A stretch of 64,000 nt of DNA from positions 1 to 64,000 of the forward strand of contig DASSJF010000073.1 of NCBI GenBank assembly GCA_035691305.1. Direction: 5' to 3'. Source of the stretch: a bacterium. GTDB taxonomy: Bacteria > Sysuimicrobiota > Sysuimicrobiia > Sysuimicrobiales > Segetimicrobiaceae. The notes below the pieces were generated by a model, which saw only the letters and a list, made by a program, of their open reading frames with translations, was not told where the DNA came from and did no database searches. Both the position numbers and the translations under genes were made by a program. Every line of letters begins with the position of its first letter. Position 1 is the stretch's first letter. Shown here piece by piece: positions 1-8,244 of the stretch.

Positions 1-20
1 GGGAGCCGGCGCGTTGGGCC

Positions 21-1091
21 TTAGGGCAGCGCCACCCCCAGTTGCTCGGCGTAGGCATTCGCTTCGTCGATGTTGTGCCAGCCCATCTTCCTCGTGCCGG
101 CTTCCACTTCGTTGATCATCTGCACGATCCGCCGGTTCAGCGGGACGTCCACCCCGTAGCGGTCGGCGATGCAGGCGACCGTGAGATAGTCCGCTTCGCT
201 CTTTCGCTTCCGATAGACGATGTCCCAATGGATCCCGCTGGCCTTTTTCACGTACGTGTAGCCGCCGGGCGGCGTCTTCAGTTTGTGACCCGAGAGGTGC
301 TCGGTCAGACGATCGTAGGCGTGGAATAGCCGTGCGGTATCGGCGGCCGTCTCGGGACGGTAGAGTTCGGGATGGAACCACTCGTCCGCGTGCAACGTGA
401 CACCGGCGGCGTCCGAGACCTTCATGGCCTCGCGTACGGCGGCGCCCCCGAGCCGCTGGACACGTCTATCGGCGAGCACCGCCGTCTCGTCGATCAGCGC
501 CGTCGGGACGATTTGCGAATTGTACACCTGTTTAGTCCACACGCGGCCGACGACGTCGGTCAATAGCTCGCACTTGTTGGGACCGATGCCGAGAAGGCGC
601 GCCGCCTCGCGCGCCCGCGGCGTGATGCGCCCGTCAAGCTCGCCGACGTACACCACCCCCGCGTGCACCGCTTCGAGCAGCCCGGGATCGAGGTACGCGC
701 CGCCGTAATCCGGCAGCGCACCCATCGTGCGCTCGCGTCCGACGACGTCGGCGATCAGATCTTCGTTCATGCCATTCTGCAACGACACCACACACCCGCC
801 CGGGGTGAGATGCTCCACGATTCCGCGCACCGCGTCCCGGGTGGCCTGCGACTTGCACGCCATAAACACCAGCCCGTCGAGCGGCTCGTCCAATTCCGCC
901 GGCGTCGCGGCGGGCTGCGGCCCCACGGACATCGGCCCGTAGAAGCCGTTGACGCTGATGCCGTGATCTCGAATCGCGCGGACGTGGTCCGCGTTTTGAT
1001 CGACGAAGAGCACCTTCTCGCCGGCGCGGGCCATGTAGAAGCCCGCCAGCCCTCCGATGGCGCCGCACCCTACGATCGCGATCTTGGCCAT
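21..1091 (-). CDS. PanE/ApbA-like 2-dehydropantoate 2-reductase family protein
   Basis: A 356-residue NAD(P)-dependent reductase of the ketopantoate reductase family, which reduces 2-oxo acids such as ketopantoate in the cytoplasm. The N-terminus carries a Rossmann motif (VGCGAIGG, residues 6-13). A lysine in WTKQVYN and a Ser-Glu pair in KRKSEADY match the catalytic Lys and substrate-binding Glu regions of PanE. The ATG start at 1091 has GAGGAGG upstream; the reading frame continues further upstream but that part resembles no protein. It is longer than E. coli PanE (about 300 residues). It is the last gene of the importer A run (gap 17 bp), so it more likely reduces an imported oxo acid than makes pantothenate. 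Family is sure; substrate is not. Confidence 0.85.
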   Translation of the reverse strand: MAKIAIVGCGAIGGLAGFYMARAGEKVLFVDQNADHVRAIRDHGISVNGFYGPMSVGPQPAATPAELDEPLDGLVFMACKSQATRDAVRGIVEHLTPGGCVVSLQNGMNEDLIADVVGRERTMGALPDYGGAYLDPGLLEAVHAGVVYVGELDGRITPRAREAARLLGIGPNKCELLTDVVGRVWTKQVYNSQIVPTALIDETAVLADRRVQRLGGAAVREAMKVSDAAGVTLHADEWFHPELYRPETAADTARLFHAYDRLTEHLSGHKLKTPPGGYTYVKKASGIHWDIVYRKRKSEADYLTVACIADRYGVDVPLNRRIVQMINEVEAGTRKMGWHNIDEANAYAEQLGVALP

Positions 1092-1108
1092 AGCGTCGTT
1101 TGTCCTCC

Positions 1109-2728
1109 TCAGGGCTCCAGCGTCCACTGCTCCATGTTCCAGCCGTCCCCGTCGTTGGTCGGGTTGCCGACGAGTCCGCGCAGTTGGGTCGTCGTGGCCT
1201 GCGCCCCGTACAGATAGTACACGGGGATCGACGGGAGGTCGCGTCCGAGGATCTCCTCGGCCTGCCAGAACAGCTTCTTGGCCGCCGCTTGGTCGATCGT
1301 ACGCTCTGCGCGGCGGATCGTGTCGGTGAACTCCGCGCTGACGTAGAAGTCTTCGTTCAAGCCGTTCGGGGGCATCGCATCGGACCCGTAGAACTGCGCG
1401 AGGGCCGGATAGGCCGGGACGATCCAGCGATGGAACAGGGTGTCGCATTCGCCCTGGAAGCGGATCTGCCCGTACACCGTCGGCGAATAGTTGTGGATCT
1501 GCATGCCGAGTCCTACGGCGCGCAATTCCGCCTGGATCACCTGCTGTACGCGATCCTGCGTCGCGTCGCCGACGCTGTTGCAGTTGGTGAACGCGAGCGA
1601 CTTGCCGTCCTTCTGCACGACGCCGTCGGGCCCGGCTTTCCAACCCGCCTCCGCGATCAGCTGTTTGGCTTTCGCCGTATCGTACCGATACTGCCTGTAC
1701 GCGTTGGGATCATACGCCCACGACAGAGGCGTGACCGGCGGCCCGGCCGGCCGGCCGAGGCCCCCGAGCACGCTGGCGACGATGTCCTGTTTGTTGATCG
1801 CGTACGCGACCGCCTGCCGGAGCCGGACATCTTGGAACAGCGGCCTGCGGAGGTTGAAGTCGAAATGCATCCAGGCGTTGAGCGGATGTACGACCACCTT
1901 GACGCCGGCCACGGACTGCAGCGGTTTGATTTGATCGAATGGAAGCGCCCACGCGACCTGCGCCTCGCGGGTCCGCAACATATTGATCCGGGTGTTTGCG
2001 TCCGACACGAACCGCCAGACGATCTTCTTGATGCGGGGCAGACCCTTGGCCGCGTCGCGGTAGTATGGGTTCGCGATCGTCGTCAGGTACTGGCCCGGGA
2101 CCCACTCTTGGACGACATACGGCGCCGTCGTGACCGGCGCGCGATTGTAGGCGGCGTAGGTGTTGAGGTCCTGACCGTCCAGCACGTGTTTGGGGAGCAG
2201 ATAGCGGAACAAGTCGCGATAGGCGCCGTAGGGCTCCTTGAAGTGCGCGACCACGGTGAGGGCATCGGGCGTGTCGACCGAGGCGATCAGCCCCCACCCG
2301 GCACGGCTATCTACCCGGAACGAGGGATCGGTCATCGTCTTGTATGTGAACGCGGCGTCGGCCGACGTGACCGGCTGGCCGTCGCTCCACTTCAAACCGG
2401 GCTTGAGCCGCCAGGTGACGGTCATGGTGTCGCCGGAGAGTTTCGCGCCGCCGTTGGCGAGGGTCGGCACCTCCTGGACGAGGTGCGGAACATACTGCAT
2501 CTGGCTGTCCGTCGCCGCGAAGCCTTCGACGACATCCAGTTCCTTTGCGGCGAGGACGTGCGTCGCGTACGGGTTGAGCGTGTCGGGCTCGATGTAATAG
2601 GCGACCACCATCTGCGAGATCCCGGCCCCGCTTGCCGGCGGCGCCGCGGGCGCGGTGGCCGCCACGGCCGCGGCTGCAAGACACAGCGCCGCGAGTCGGA
2701 TCGGCCGCCATCCCATGCGTCGGTTCAC
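1109..2728 (-). CDS. ABC importer A: family 5 solute-binding protein
   Basis: A 539-residue extracytoplasmic binding protein of the DppA/OppA/NikA type. Residues 1-35 form a Sec-type leader ending in an Ala/Pro-rich stretch, and no convincing lipobox cysteine follows it. The mature part begins with the typical strand (VVAYYIEPDTLNPYAT) and keeps family 5 hallmarks such as LKPGLKWSDGQPVTSAD. The GTG at 2728 is preceded by GGGGGAAA; an in-frame ATG at 2716 is a possible alternative. It follows the two permease genes (48 bp gap) and precedes the PanE-like gene. The ligand could be a peptide, opine or other polar compound; sequence does not decide. Confidence 0.9.
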   Translation of the reverse strand: MNRRMGWRPIRLAALCLAAAAVAATAPAAPPASGAGISQMVVAYYIEPDTLNPYATHVLAAKELDVVEGFAATDSQMQYVPHLVQEVPTLANGGAKLSGDTMTVTWRLKPGLKWSDGQPVTSADAAFTYKTMTDPSFRVDSRAGWGLIASVDTPDALTVVAHFKEPYGAYRDLFRYLLPKHVLDGQDLNTYAAYNRAPVTTAPYVVQEWVPGQYLTTIANPYYRDAAKGLPRIKKIVWRFVSDANTRINMLRTREAQVAWALPFDQIKPLQSVAGVKVVVHPLNAWMHFDFNLRRPLFQDVRLRQAVAYAINKQDIVASVLGGLGRPAGPPVTPLSWAYDPNAYRQYRYDTAKAKQLIAEAGWKAGPDGVVQKDGKSLAFTNCNSVGDATQDRVQQVIQAELRAVGLGMQIHNYSPTVYGQIRFQGECDTLFHRWIVPAYPALAQFYGSDAMPPNGLNEDFYVSAEFTDTIRRAERTIDQAAAKKLFWQAEEILGRDLPSIPVYYLYGAQATTTQLRGLVGNPTNDGDGWNMEQWTLEP

Positions 2729-2776
2729 GTCATTTCCCCCTTTCGGTCTGTGGCCGGCGGCGACGACGGCCGCCGT

Positions 2777-3652
2777 CTACTCCTTCGCCCGGACGTCCAG
2801 CGCATCCCGCAGGCCGTCGCCCAGGCCGTTGACGCTCAACACGCTCAACAAGATGAGCACGCCCGGGAAGACCGAGAGCCACGGCTTGGTCGCCATCGTC
2901 GATTCCGCGTTCTGAAGCATGTTGCCCCACGAGGCCGTCGGCGGCTGAATCCCGACGCCGAGAAACGAGAGCACCGATTCGGTGATGATGGCGTTGCCGA
3001 CCGCCAGCGTCGCCGCGACGATCACCGGGGCGAGGCTGTTGGGCAGCGCGTGGCGGAGAATGACCCGCAGGCTTCCGCAGCCCGCCGCGCGGGCAGCCTC
3101 GATGTACTCGGTCTCCCGGATCGAAAGGAACGCGCTCCGGACGAGACGCGCCGTTCCCATCCAGCCCACGCCGGCGATGATCAACACCAGGATCTGCGGC
3201 GACGGCTTCACCACCGCCGACAGGACGATGATGAGCGGCAGCGGCGGAACCGAAAGGGCCACGTCGGTGAGTCGCATCAGCGCGGCGTCGACGAGCCGCC
3301 CGTGGTACCCTGCCAGCGCGCCAACCGTCGTGCCGGCCAACGCCGCGACGACGGCGACGGCGGTGCCGATCGACAGCGAGACGCGGCCCGCGTACAGCGC
3401 GCGGCTGAACTCGTCGCGGCCGAGGTCGTCGGTGCCGAACCAGTGGGGCGCGGACGGCGCCGCGTCGAGCTGCTTCAAGTCCACCTCGTTCGGCGCGTAC
3501 CGGGTGAGCAGCGGGGCGGCGGCGGAGGCGAGCGCCAGCGCCGCGAGCACGATCCCGCCCGCCAGCGCGAGCCGGTCGCGGAGGAATCGCCTCCACGCGT
3601 CGAGCCAGAGGCCGGACCGTCTGGGCGGCAGGCCGGCCGCGCGCGCGCTCAC
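2777..3652 (-). CDS. ABC importer A: DppC-type permease
   Basis: A 291-residue inner-membrane permease. It has the DppC N-terminal segment (transmembrane helix near residues 25-45), then the HWFGTDDLGRDEFSR signature and the cytoplasmic EAA loop (EYIEAARAAGCGSLRVILRHALPN) that docks the ATPase. The GTG start at 3652 overlaps the stop of the upstream DppB gene (GTGA), which implies translational coupling. The open frame extends far upstream through the dppB region, but that part is out-of-frame shadow. C-terminal LNGLGDGLRDALD-like ending is typical. Confidence 0.92.
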   Translation of the reverse strand: MSARAAGLPPRRSGLWLDAWRRFLRDRLALAGGIVLAALALASAAAPLLTRYAPNEVDLKQLDAAPSAPHWFGTDDLGRDEFSRALYAGRVSLSIGTAVAVVAALAGTTVGALAGYHGRLVDAALMRLTDVALSVPPLPLIIVLSAVVKPSPQILVLIIAGVGWMGTARLVRSAFLSIRETEYIEAARAAGCGSLRVILRHALPNSLAPVIVAATLAVGNAIITESVLSFLGVGIQPPTASWGNMLQNAESTMATKPWLSVFPGVLILLSVLSVNGLGDGLRDALDVRAKE

Positions 3653-4593
3653 CGGTACACGATCCTGGGGTCGAGGACCGTGTAGAGCACGTCCGCGATC
3701 AGGTTCGAGACTACGATGGCGAAGGAGCTCAACATCAGAATCGCCAGCAGAGTGGGATAGTCCACGCTGGAGATCGACTGGATCAGGAGACTCCCCATTC
3801 CGGGCCAAGCGAACACCGTCTCCGTGACGACCGCGCCGGACACGAGAGCGGCCAAGTCGAGCGCGACGATCGTGACAACCGGGATGAGGCCGTTTCGCAG
3901 CGCGTGGCGGAACACCACCTGCCGCTCCGGCAGTCCTTTTGCGCGCGCGGTGCGGATGTAGTCCTGCCTCAACACTTCGAGGACGCCGGCGCGCGTGAAC
4001 CGGCTCCACCGCCCCGCGGTGAATAGCGCAAGCGTCACGCTCGGCAGCACGAGGTGTCTGGCGATCTCTCCCCAGCCGCCTCCGCCGCCGAACCCGGCGA
4101 CCGGCAGCCAGCCGAAGCGCACGGCGACCACCAATTGCAGCATCAGCCCGAACCAGAATACCGGCATCGAGATGCCGAGGAACGAAAAGACGGTGATGGC
4201 GTAGTCGAACGCCGAGTACTGGCGCACTGCGCTGTACGCGCCCGCCGCCACCGCGAACGCGAGTGCAAGCAGCAGCGCCGTTCCCATCAATAGAAGCGTC
4301 GCCGGCAGGCGGCCGGCAATGAGCCCTGCGACCGGCTGTCCTGACGAATAACTGAGGCCCCAGTGCCCGAGCGCGTACGCGCCGAACCACCGCAGATACT
4401 GCAGATACACCGGCTGATCGAGGCCGAATTGGTGCCGGAGGAGCATGAGATCGCGACCGGTGACGAACGGGTTGTTGAGGTAGACGGCCAGCGGACCGCC
4501 GGGGATCGCCTGGAGAAGGCCGAAGAGAATCATCGAGACGCCGACAAGCAGCGGCACGATGCCGAGCGTTCGGCGCAGTACGAAGGTCGTCAT
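3649..4593 (-). CDS. ABC importer A: DppB-type permease
   Basis: A 314-residue permease with about six predicted transmembrane helices. The N-terminus (FVLRRTLGIVPLLVGVS) and the PGGP turn are the usual DppB opening. The EAA loop reads YIRTARAKGLPERQVVFRHA, and the protein ends in DPRIVYR as most DppB proteins do. It is the first gene of the importer A run. No strong Shine-Dalgarno precedes the ATG. The 162 bp upstream separates it from the divergent amidohydrolase gene and should hold promoters for both. Confidence 0.93.
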   Translation of the reverse strand: MTTFVLRRTLGIVPLLVGVSMILFGLLQAIPGGPLAVYLNNPFVTGRDLMLLRHQFGLDQPVYLQYLRWFGAYALGHWGLSYSSGQPVAGLIAGRLPATLLLMGTALLLALAFAVAAGAYSAVRQYSAFDYAITVFSFLGISMPVFWFGLMLQLVVAVRFGWLPVAGFGGGGGWGEIARHLVLPSVTLALFTAGRWSRFTRAGVLEVLRQDYIRTARAKGLPERQVVFRHALRNGLIPVVTIVALDLAALVSGAVVTETVFAWPGMGSLLIQSISSVDYPTLLAILMLSSFAIVVSNLIADVLYTVLDPRIVYR

Positions 4594-4755
4594 CGCAGAC
4601 GCGTGAAGCTGTAGATGGCCGGTATCCCCGGACAGTTGGGCTGCACAGTCAATGCGGGTTTACGTGCATCGTCTCCTGCCGGGGCTCGGGGAGGTGCTGC
4701 GCGGCGTGCCGCAAGAAGAAGCCCGCAGAGATCGTAGGGCAGAGGAGGCTGGCTG
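4594..4755. other. Divergent intergenic region, importer A / amidohydrolase
   Basis: A 162 bp gap between a leftward and a rightward transcription unit. Promoters must lie here by position. Apart from the GCAGAGGAGG ribosome site of the rightward gene, I see no clear -35/-10 pair or strong inverted repeat. Confidence 0.4.
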
Positions 4756-6012
4756 ATGGAAGCACCCGCAACGCTGATCAAAGCGGGACGTCTCATCGAC
4801 GGTACCGGGGGGCCTGTTCAACGGGACGTCGCCGTTTTGATCGAACGCGGCCGCATTACACAGATCCGGCCGGCCTCCTCCGCGCGGACCCCGGGCGACC
4901 GGGTCGTGGTGCACGATCATCCCGGCCTAACCCTGATGCCGGGTCTCATCGACACCCACGATCACATTGCCCACTTCGGCCACGACTTCCGGCGGCGGTT
5001 CAACTTGGCACCCAGCCTGGCGGTCCTGCAAGTCGCCCGGTGGGCCACCGAGACGCTCCTCGCCGGCATCACGACGTTCCGGGACGCCGCGGGGGCGGAT
5101 CTCGGCTTGAAGACGGCAATCGACGAAGGGCTCCTCGCCGGCCCGCGGATGCTGATCAGTCTCGTGATCATCACGCAGACCGGCGGCCACGGCGACCTGA
5201 TCCAGCCGTGCGGGCTCACGTCGGATTTTCCGAGGCTACCCGGAGTGCCGGACGGCATCGCGGACGGCCCCGACGGATGCCGCAAGAAAGTCCGCGAAAT
5301 CATCCGGCTCGGCGCGGACTGGATCAAGATAGCCACGACGGGCGGTGTCGGATCGCCGCGCGGCGGACCGGCGACGCGGCAGTTCACGCTCGAAGAGCTT
5401 CGTGCGATGGTGGACGAGGCGCACGCGGCCGGCAAGGGTGTGATGGTTCACGCGCACGGCGGCGACGGGCTCAAGATCTGCCTCGAGGCGGGCGTCGATT
5501 CAATAGAACACGCCGCGGTCGCCGACGAGACTGACATCGAGCGCATGGCGCGCCAGGGCGTGTGGTTGGTGCCGACGCTCAGCGTCACGCAGCGGATGAA
5601 GGAACGTCTCGATGCCGATCCGCGATCCCTGCCGGCCTACGTCGCGGCCAAGCTGCCGGCCGTCCTCAAGACGCAGCAGCGCAACTTCCGCCGGGCGCTC
5701 GAAGCCGGTGTCAAGATCGCGATGGGCACGGATGCCGGCGCCCTCGGGCACGCCCAGAACGGCAGAGAATTGCCCTACATGGTCCAGGCCGGCATGACGC
5801 CGATGCAGGCGATCGTCGCCAGCACCGCCGCGGCCGCTTCGCTCCTGGGCATGGCCGACGACCTGGGCACCGTCGAACCCGGCAAGCGGGCGGACTTGAT
5901 CCTGGTTGATGGCGATCCGCTCGAGGACATCGCCGCCGTCGCGGATCCGACGCGAATCACGCTGGTGATGAAGGACGGGGTCGTCCACAAATTCCCTGAG
6001 CCGAGCCGGTGA
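4756..6012 (+). CDS. Amidohydrolase (imidazolonepropionase/prolidase-like)
   Basis: A 418-residue metal-dependent amidohydrolase with the whole ligand set visible: His68-x-His70 in DTHDH, a carboxylatable Lys191 in WIKIATTGG, His232 and His234 in VHAHGG, His252 in SIEHAA and Asp326 in MGTDAG. Members of this group cleave cyclic imides, dipeptides or N-acyl amino acids. The start is well supported by GAGGAGG eight bases upstream. A creatininase-family gene follows after 21 bp, so the two likely form an operon acting on the compound brought in by the divergent importer A. The substrate is unknown. A similar enzyme lies at 41021-42223. Confidence 0.9.
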   Translation: MEAPATLIKAGRLIDGTGGPVQRDVAVLIERGRITQIRPASSARTPGDRVVVHDHPGLTLMPGLIDTHDHIAHFGHDFRRRFNLAPSLAVLQVARWATETLLAGITTFRDAAGADLGLKTAIDEGLLAGPRMLISLVIITQTGGHGDLIQPCGLTSDFPRLPGVPDGIADGPDGCRKKVREIIRLGADWIKIATTGGVGSPRGGPATRQFTLEELRAMVDEAHAAGKGVMVHAHGGDGLKICLEAGVDSIEHAAVADETDIERMARQGVWLVPTLSVTQRMKERLDADPRSLPAYVAAKLPAVLKTQQRNFRRALEAGVKIAMGTDAGALGHAQNGRELPYMVQAGMTPMQAIVASTAAAASLLGMADDLGTVEPGKRADLILVDGDPLEDIAAVADPTRITLVMKDGVVHKFPEPSR

Positions 6013-6033
6013 AGGCCATTCGGAGGTTGTAAG

Positions 6034-6891
6034 ATGGCGCGCAAATGGAACCTCGCCCTCATGAGCTACAAAGAGATCGGTGCGATCCCGAAAGATCGCG
6101 CCGTGTTGATGGTCCCGATCGGGTGCGTTGAGCAGCACGGGCCGGCCGGCTACACCGGTGCCGACACATTTCTTGCCGACTATCTCTGCCGGCGTACGGC
6201 GGAAGGTCTGGAGGATGTGTACGTCGCGCCGCCCCTATGGTACGGCTATACCCCGTACACGGCATTCCCGGGAACGGTGACGCTGCGCCTTGCGACCCTC
6301 GAAGCCCTAGTCCGGGACGTGGTCGGTGGATACGTGGTCCACGGCTTCCGCCATATCATCATTGTGAACAACCACGGCCCGAACGAGGCCGCGATCGAAC
6401 CGGTCGCCGCGGAGATGCGGCGGCAGCACGGCATTGTGATCAGTATCCTGTACCCTTGGCGCCTCGCCGAGCACTTCGGCCGTGAGATCATTCCAAACGC
6501 CGCTCACGTGTTCGGGCACGGCGGTGAACCGACGATCTCGGTTATGCTGGCGCTCCACCCGGAGGCCATCACGATAGATGGACACGGCGAGAGGCGGGGT
6601 TACGTAAGAGACGCCGGGCCGATCTCCGCGTCATCGTATCGCACGGCGGCCTTCCAGGGATTTTCGATCGGTTTGTTCAGCGAAGCCGCGGAGGTACTCC
6701 CGAGCGGAGCCAGCGGCGATTGGACTGCGGCGTCCGCAGAGCGCGGCGGGGAGGTTCTCGACCGCATGGTGGCGTACGCGCGGGAGTTCGTGCCGGCATT
6801 TCTGCGTTTCAGTCAAGGCCGGCAGTCGGCCGCCGGATCAAGCTCGGCGGTGCGCGAACGACGCGACGTTCGCCCGGGCCGGTCCGAATGA
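6034..6891 (+). CDS. Creatininase-family amidohydrolase
   Basis: A 285-residue member of the creatininase / mycofactocin MftE fold family, metal-dependent hydrolases that open cyclic amides or cleave formamides. The metal signature is present in VEQHGPAGYTGAD, giving Glu33, His35 and Asp44, and a second cluster NNHGPNE follows near residues 111-117. The HGP tract lacks the usual second His-Leu-Pro. GGAGG lies upstream of the ATG. It sits 21 bp after an amidohydrolase, so the pair probably works in sequence. The C-terminal 20 residues are Arg/Ser-rich and probably disordered. A truncated paralogue with altered ligands lies at 63630. Confidence 0.88.
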   Translation: MARKWNLALMSYKEIGAIPKDRAVLMVPIGCVEQHGPAGYTGADTFLADYLCRRTAEGLEDVYVAPPLWYGYTPYTAFPGTVTLRLATLEALVRDVVGGYVVHGFRHIIIVNNHGPNEAAIEPVAAEMRRQHGIVISILYPWRLAEHFGREIIPNAAHVFGHGGEPTISVMLALHPEAITIDGHGERRGYVRDAGPISASSYRTAAFQGFSIGLFSEAAEVLPSGASGDWTAASAERGGEVLDRMVAYAREFVPAFLRFSQGRQSAAGSSSAVRERRDVRPGRSE

Positions 6892-6934
6892 GCGGGTCGC
6901 CGTCCGTTTCGTTTTCGACGCCGCGGCGCACGCC

Positions 6935-7372
6935 TTATCGTCCGGCGTTCCTCAAGAACTCGAGGATCGCGACCGTATCCTGGTTGAACATCCAGGACTC
7001 GATGACTCGTTTGTCCTGCACGGTGAACACGAACGCCTCCGGGACATCCAGCGCGCTCCCGTCGGGTCCGACCGCGAGCTGCCGGCCGATCACCACGACG
7101 TGATCCTGGGCCGCCTCAAGAAACTCGAACAGGCGGGGGCGCGTCGTGCCGATGTCTTCGAAGAGACTCGGAGGTTTCAGGCCCTCCCACGTCCGGTAAA
7201 ATCCCTCCACGTGTTCGACGGCCCCCGAATGTCCATGGAAACGGCCGCCGTATGGCAGCGAGCGTGCCTCGTGGATCGACACCTCGGGGTGGTAGGCCTC
7301 CAGGAGGGCCGCTCGGTCGCGCCGCCTCACCGCATCAAACAACCGCTTCACAACATCAACTCGCTCCGACAT
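6935..7372 (-). CDS. SnoaL/NTF2-like protein
   Basis: A 145-residue protein of the nuclear transport factor 2-like superfamily, a cone-shaped fold used by small hydrolases, isomerases and ligand-binding proteins. The opening (VVKRLFDAVRRRDRAALLEAYHP) and later GRFHGHSGAVEHVEGFY match SnoaL-like ester-cyclase or limonene-epoxide-hydrolase relatives. An AAGGAGGAT ribosome site precedes the ATG. The gene lies 59 bp downstream of the TetR gene on the same strand, so it is probably in that regulator's unit. No specific activity can be assigned. Confidence 0.8.
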   Translation of the reverse strand: MSERVDVVKRLFDAVRRRDRAALLEAYHPEVSIHEARSLPYGGRFHGHSGAVEHVEGFYRTWEGLKPPSLFEDIGTTRPRLFEFLEAAQDHVVVIGRQLAVGPDGSALDVPEAFVFTVQDKRVIESWMFNQDTVAILEFLRNAGR

Positions 7373-7431
7373 CGCGCATCCTCCTTGTGATGGGCTTCCG
7401 TTGGGGATGGGCTTTCATCCGGTGACCGTCG

Positions 7432-8049
7432 CTACGGCGGGTTCTGCGACGGCTGGACGCCCGCGAGGCGCAGCGTGGCATGGTACGTCGCGGTTATCAG
7501 GAGATCGACGTAATCGGGCGGGACCTCCTTCGCCGCTACGTGCCGGCGAACCGCCGCGAACGGCGCGTCGAGCACGGCGAACGTGACGATGCGCACCGTG
7601 CGGGCATCCGTACGTTCACACAACCGCCGGCTGAAGTCACGAAACTCGCCGTCGATCTGTTGCCGCAGCGCCCGGGCACGCCGCTCCATGCGGGGTGGCC
7701 AGCCGTGCCGGACAAAGTCCTGCCGCCGGTAGAGTTGCAGCACCCGCGCCTCCGCGAGATTGGCACGCACCCGTTGCGCGAGGTACAGGGCGGCGGCCAG
7801 TCCGGCATCGCGGGCTTCGGGCCCCCGAAGGACCTCGAAGTAGGCGTTCTGGAACGACTCCGCCGCGCTCAACCACACCTCGCCGAGGAGCACCGCGCGC
7901 GACTCGAATCGGTGGTAAATTGAGCCGATCGGCGCGCGAATCGCCCGAGCAATCGCGCTTACGGACGCCGCCGCGGGGCCGTGGGCGGCGACCAGGTCTC
8001 GCGCCGACGCCAGGATCTGGGCTTCGTCGAATTTGGGGGCTCTCGGCAT
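7432..8049 (-). CDS. TetR-family transcriptional regulator
   Basis: A 205-residue regulator. Residues 6-55 form the TetR helix-turn-helix (ILASARDLVAAHG, then VSAIARAIRAPIGSIYHRF). The remainder is a helical ligand-binding and dimer domain unlike any I can name. A perfect 16-bp palindrome lies 6 bp upstream of its ATG, so autorepression is likely. It is transcribed away from a large LuxR-type regulator and is followed on its own strand by an NTF2-like gene, its most probable additional target. Confidence 0.9.
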   Translation of the reverse strand: MPRAPKFDEAQILASARDLVAAHGPAAASVSAIARAIRAPIGSIYHRFESRAVLLGEVWLSAAESFQNAYFEVLRGPEARDAGLAAALYLAQRVRANLAEARVLQLYRRQDFVRHGWPPRMERRARALRQQIDGEFRDFSRRLCERTDARTVRIVTFAVLDAPFAAVRRHVAAKEVPPDYVDLLITATYHATLRLAGVQPSQNPP

Positions 8050-8054
8050 GAATT

Positions 8055-8070
8055 TAGAATATATATTCTA
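8055..8070. promoter_or_regulatory. Perfect palindrome, probable TetR operator
   Basis: TAGAATATATATTCTA is a perfect 16-bp palindrome, strikingly AT-rich in this GC-rich DNA. It lies directly before the TetR start codon, the usual position and size for an autorepressor site. It may also include a -10 element. Confidence 0.75.
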
Positions 8071-8244
8071 GAATGGACTGTCAACGTACGCCGATGCCCG
8101 CGAGCAACGGAGCGCGCTGCCGGCGGCCGGCGGTGCCGGTCACGCCGGTGTCGTGGGTGTCCGCGCGGCCGCAGGTCGCCGTCATCGGCCCACCGAACAC
8201 CGGCCTCTGATCCGGTGCAGGCGGTCCGGGTTTGGGGGAGCGCG

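Noticed and set aside
1100-3685. Very long open frames opposite real genes, e.g. 1100-3685 (+), 17283-19061 (+), 19235-21496 (-), 23472-25514 (-), 29038-30801 (+) and 46465-48240 (+)
   Set aside because: They lie antisense to clear transport, enolase or propeller genes, are Arg/Gly/His-rich without motifs, and are expected in GC-rich DNA.
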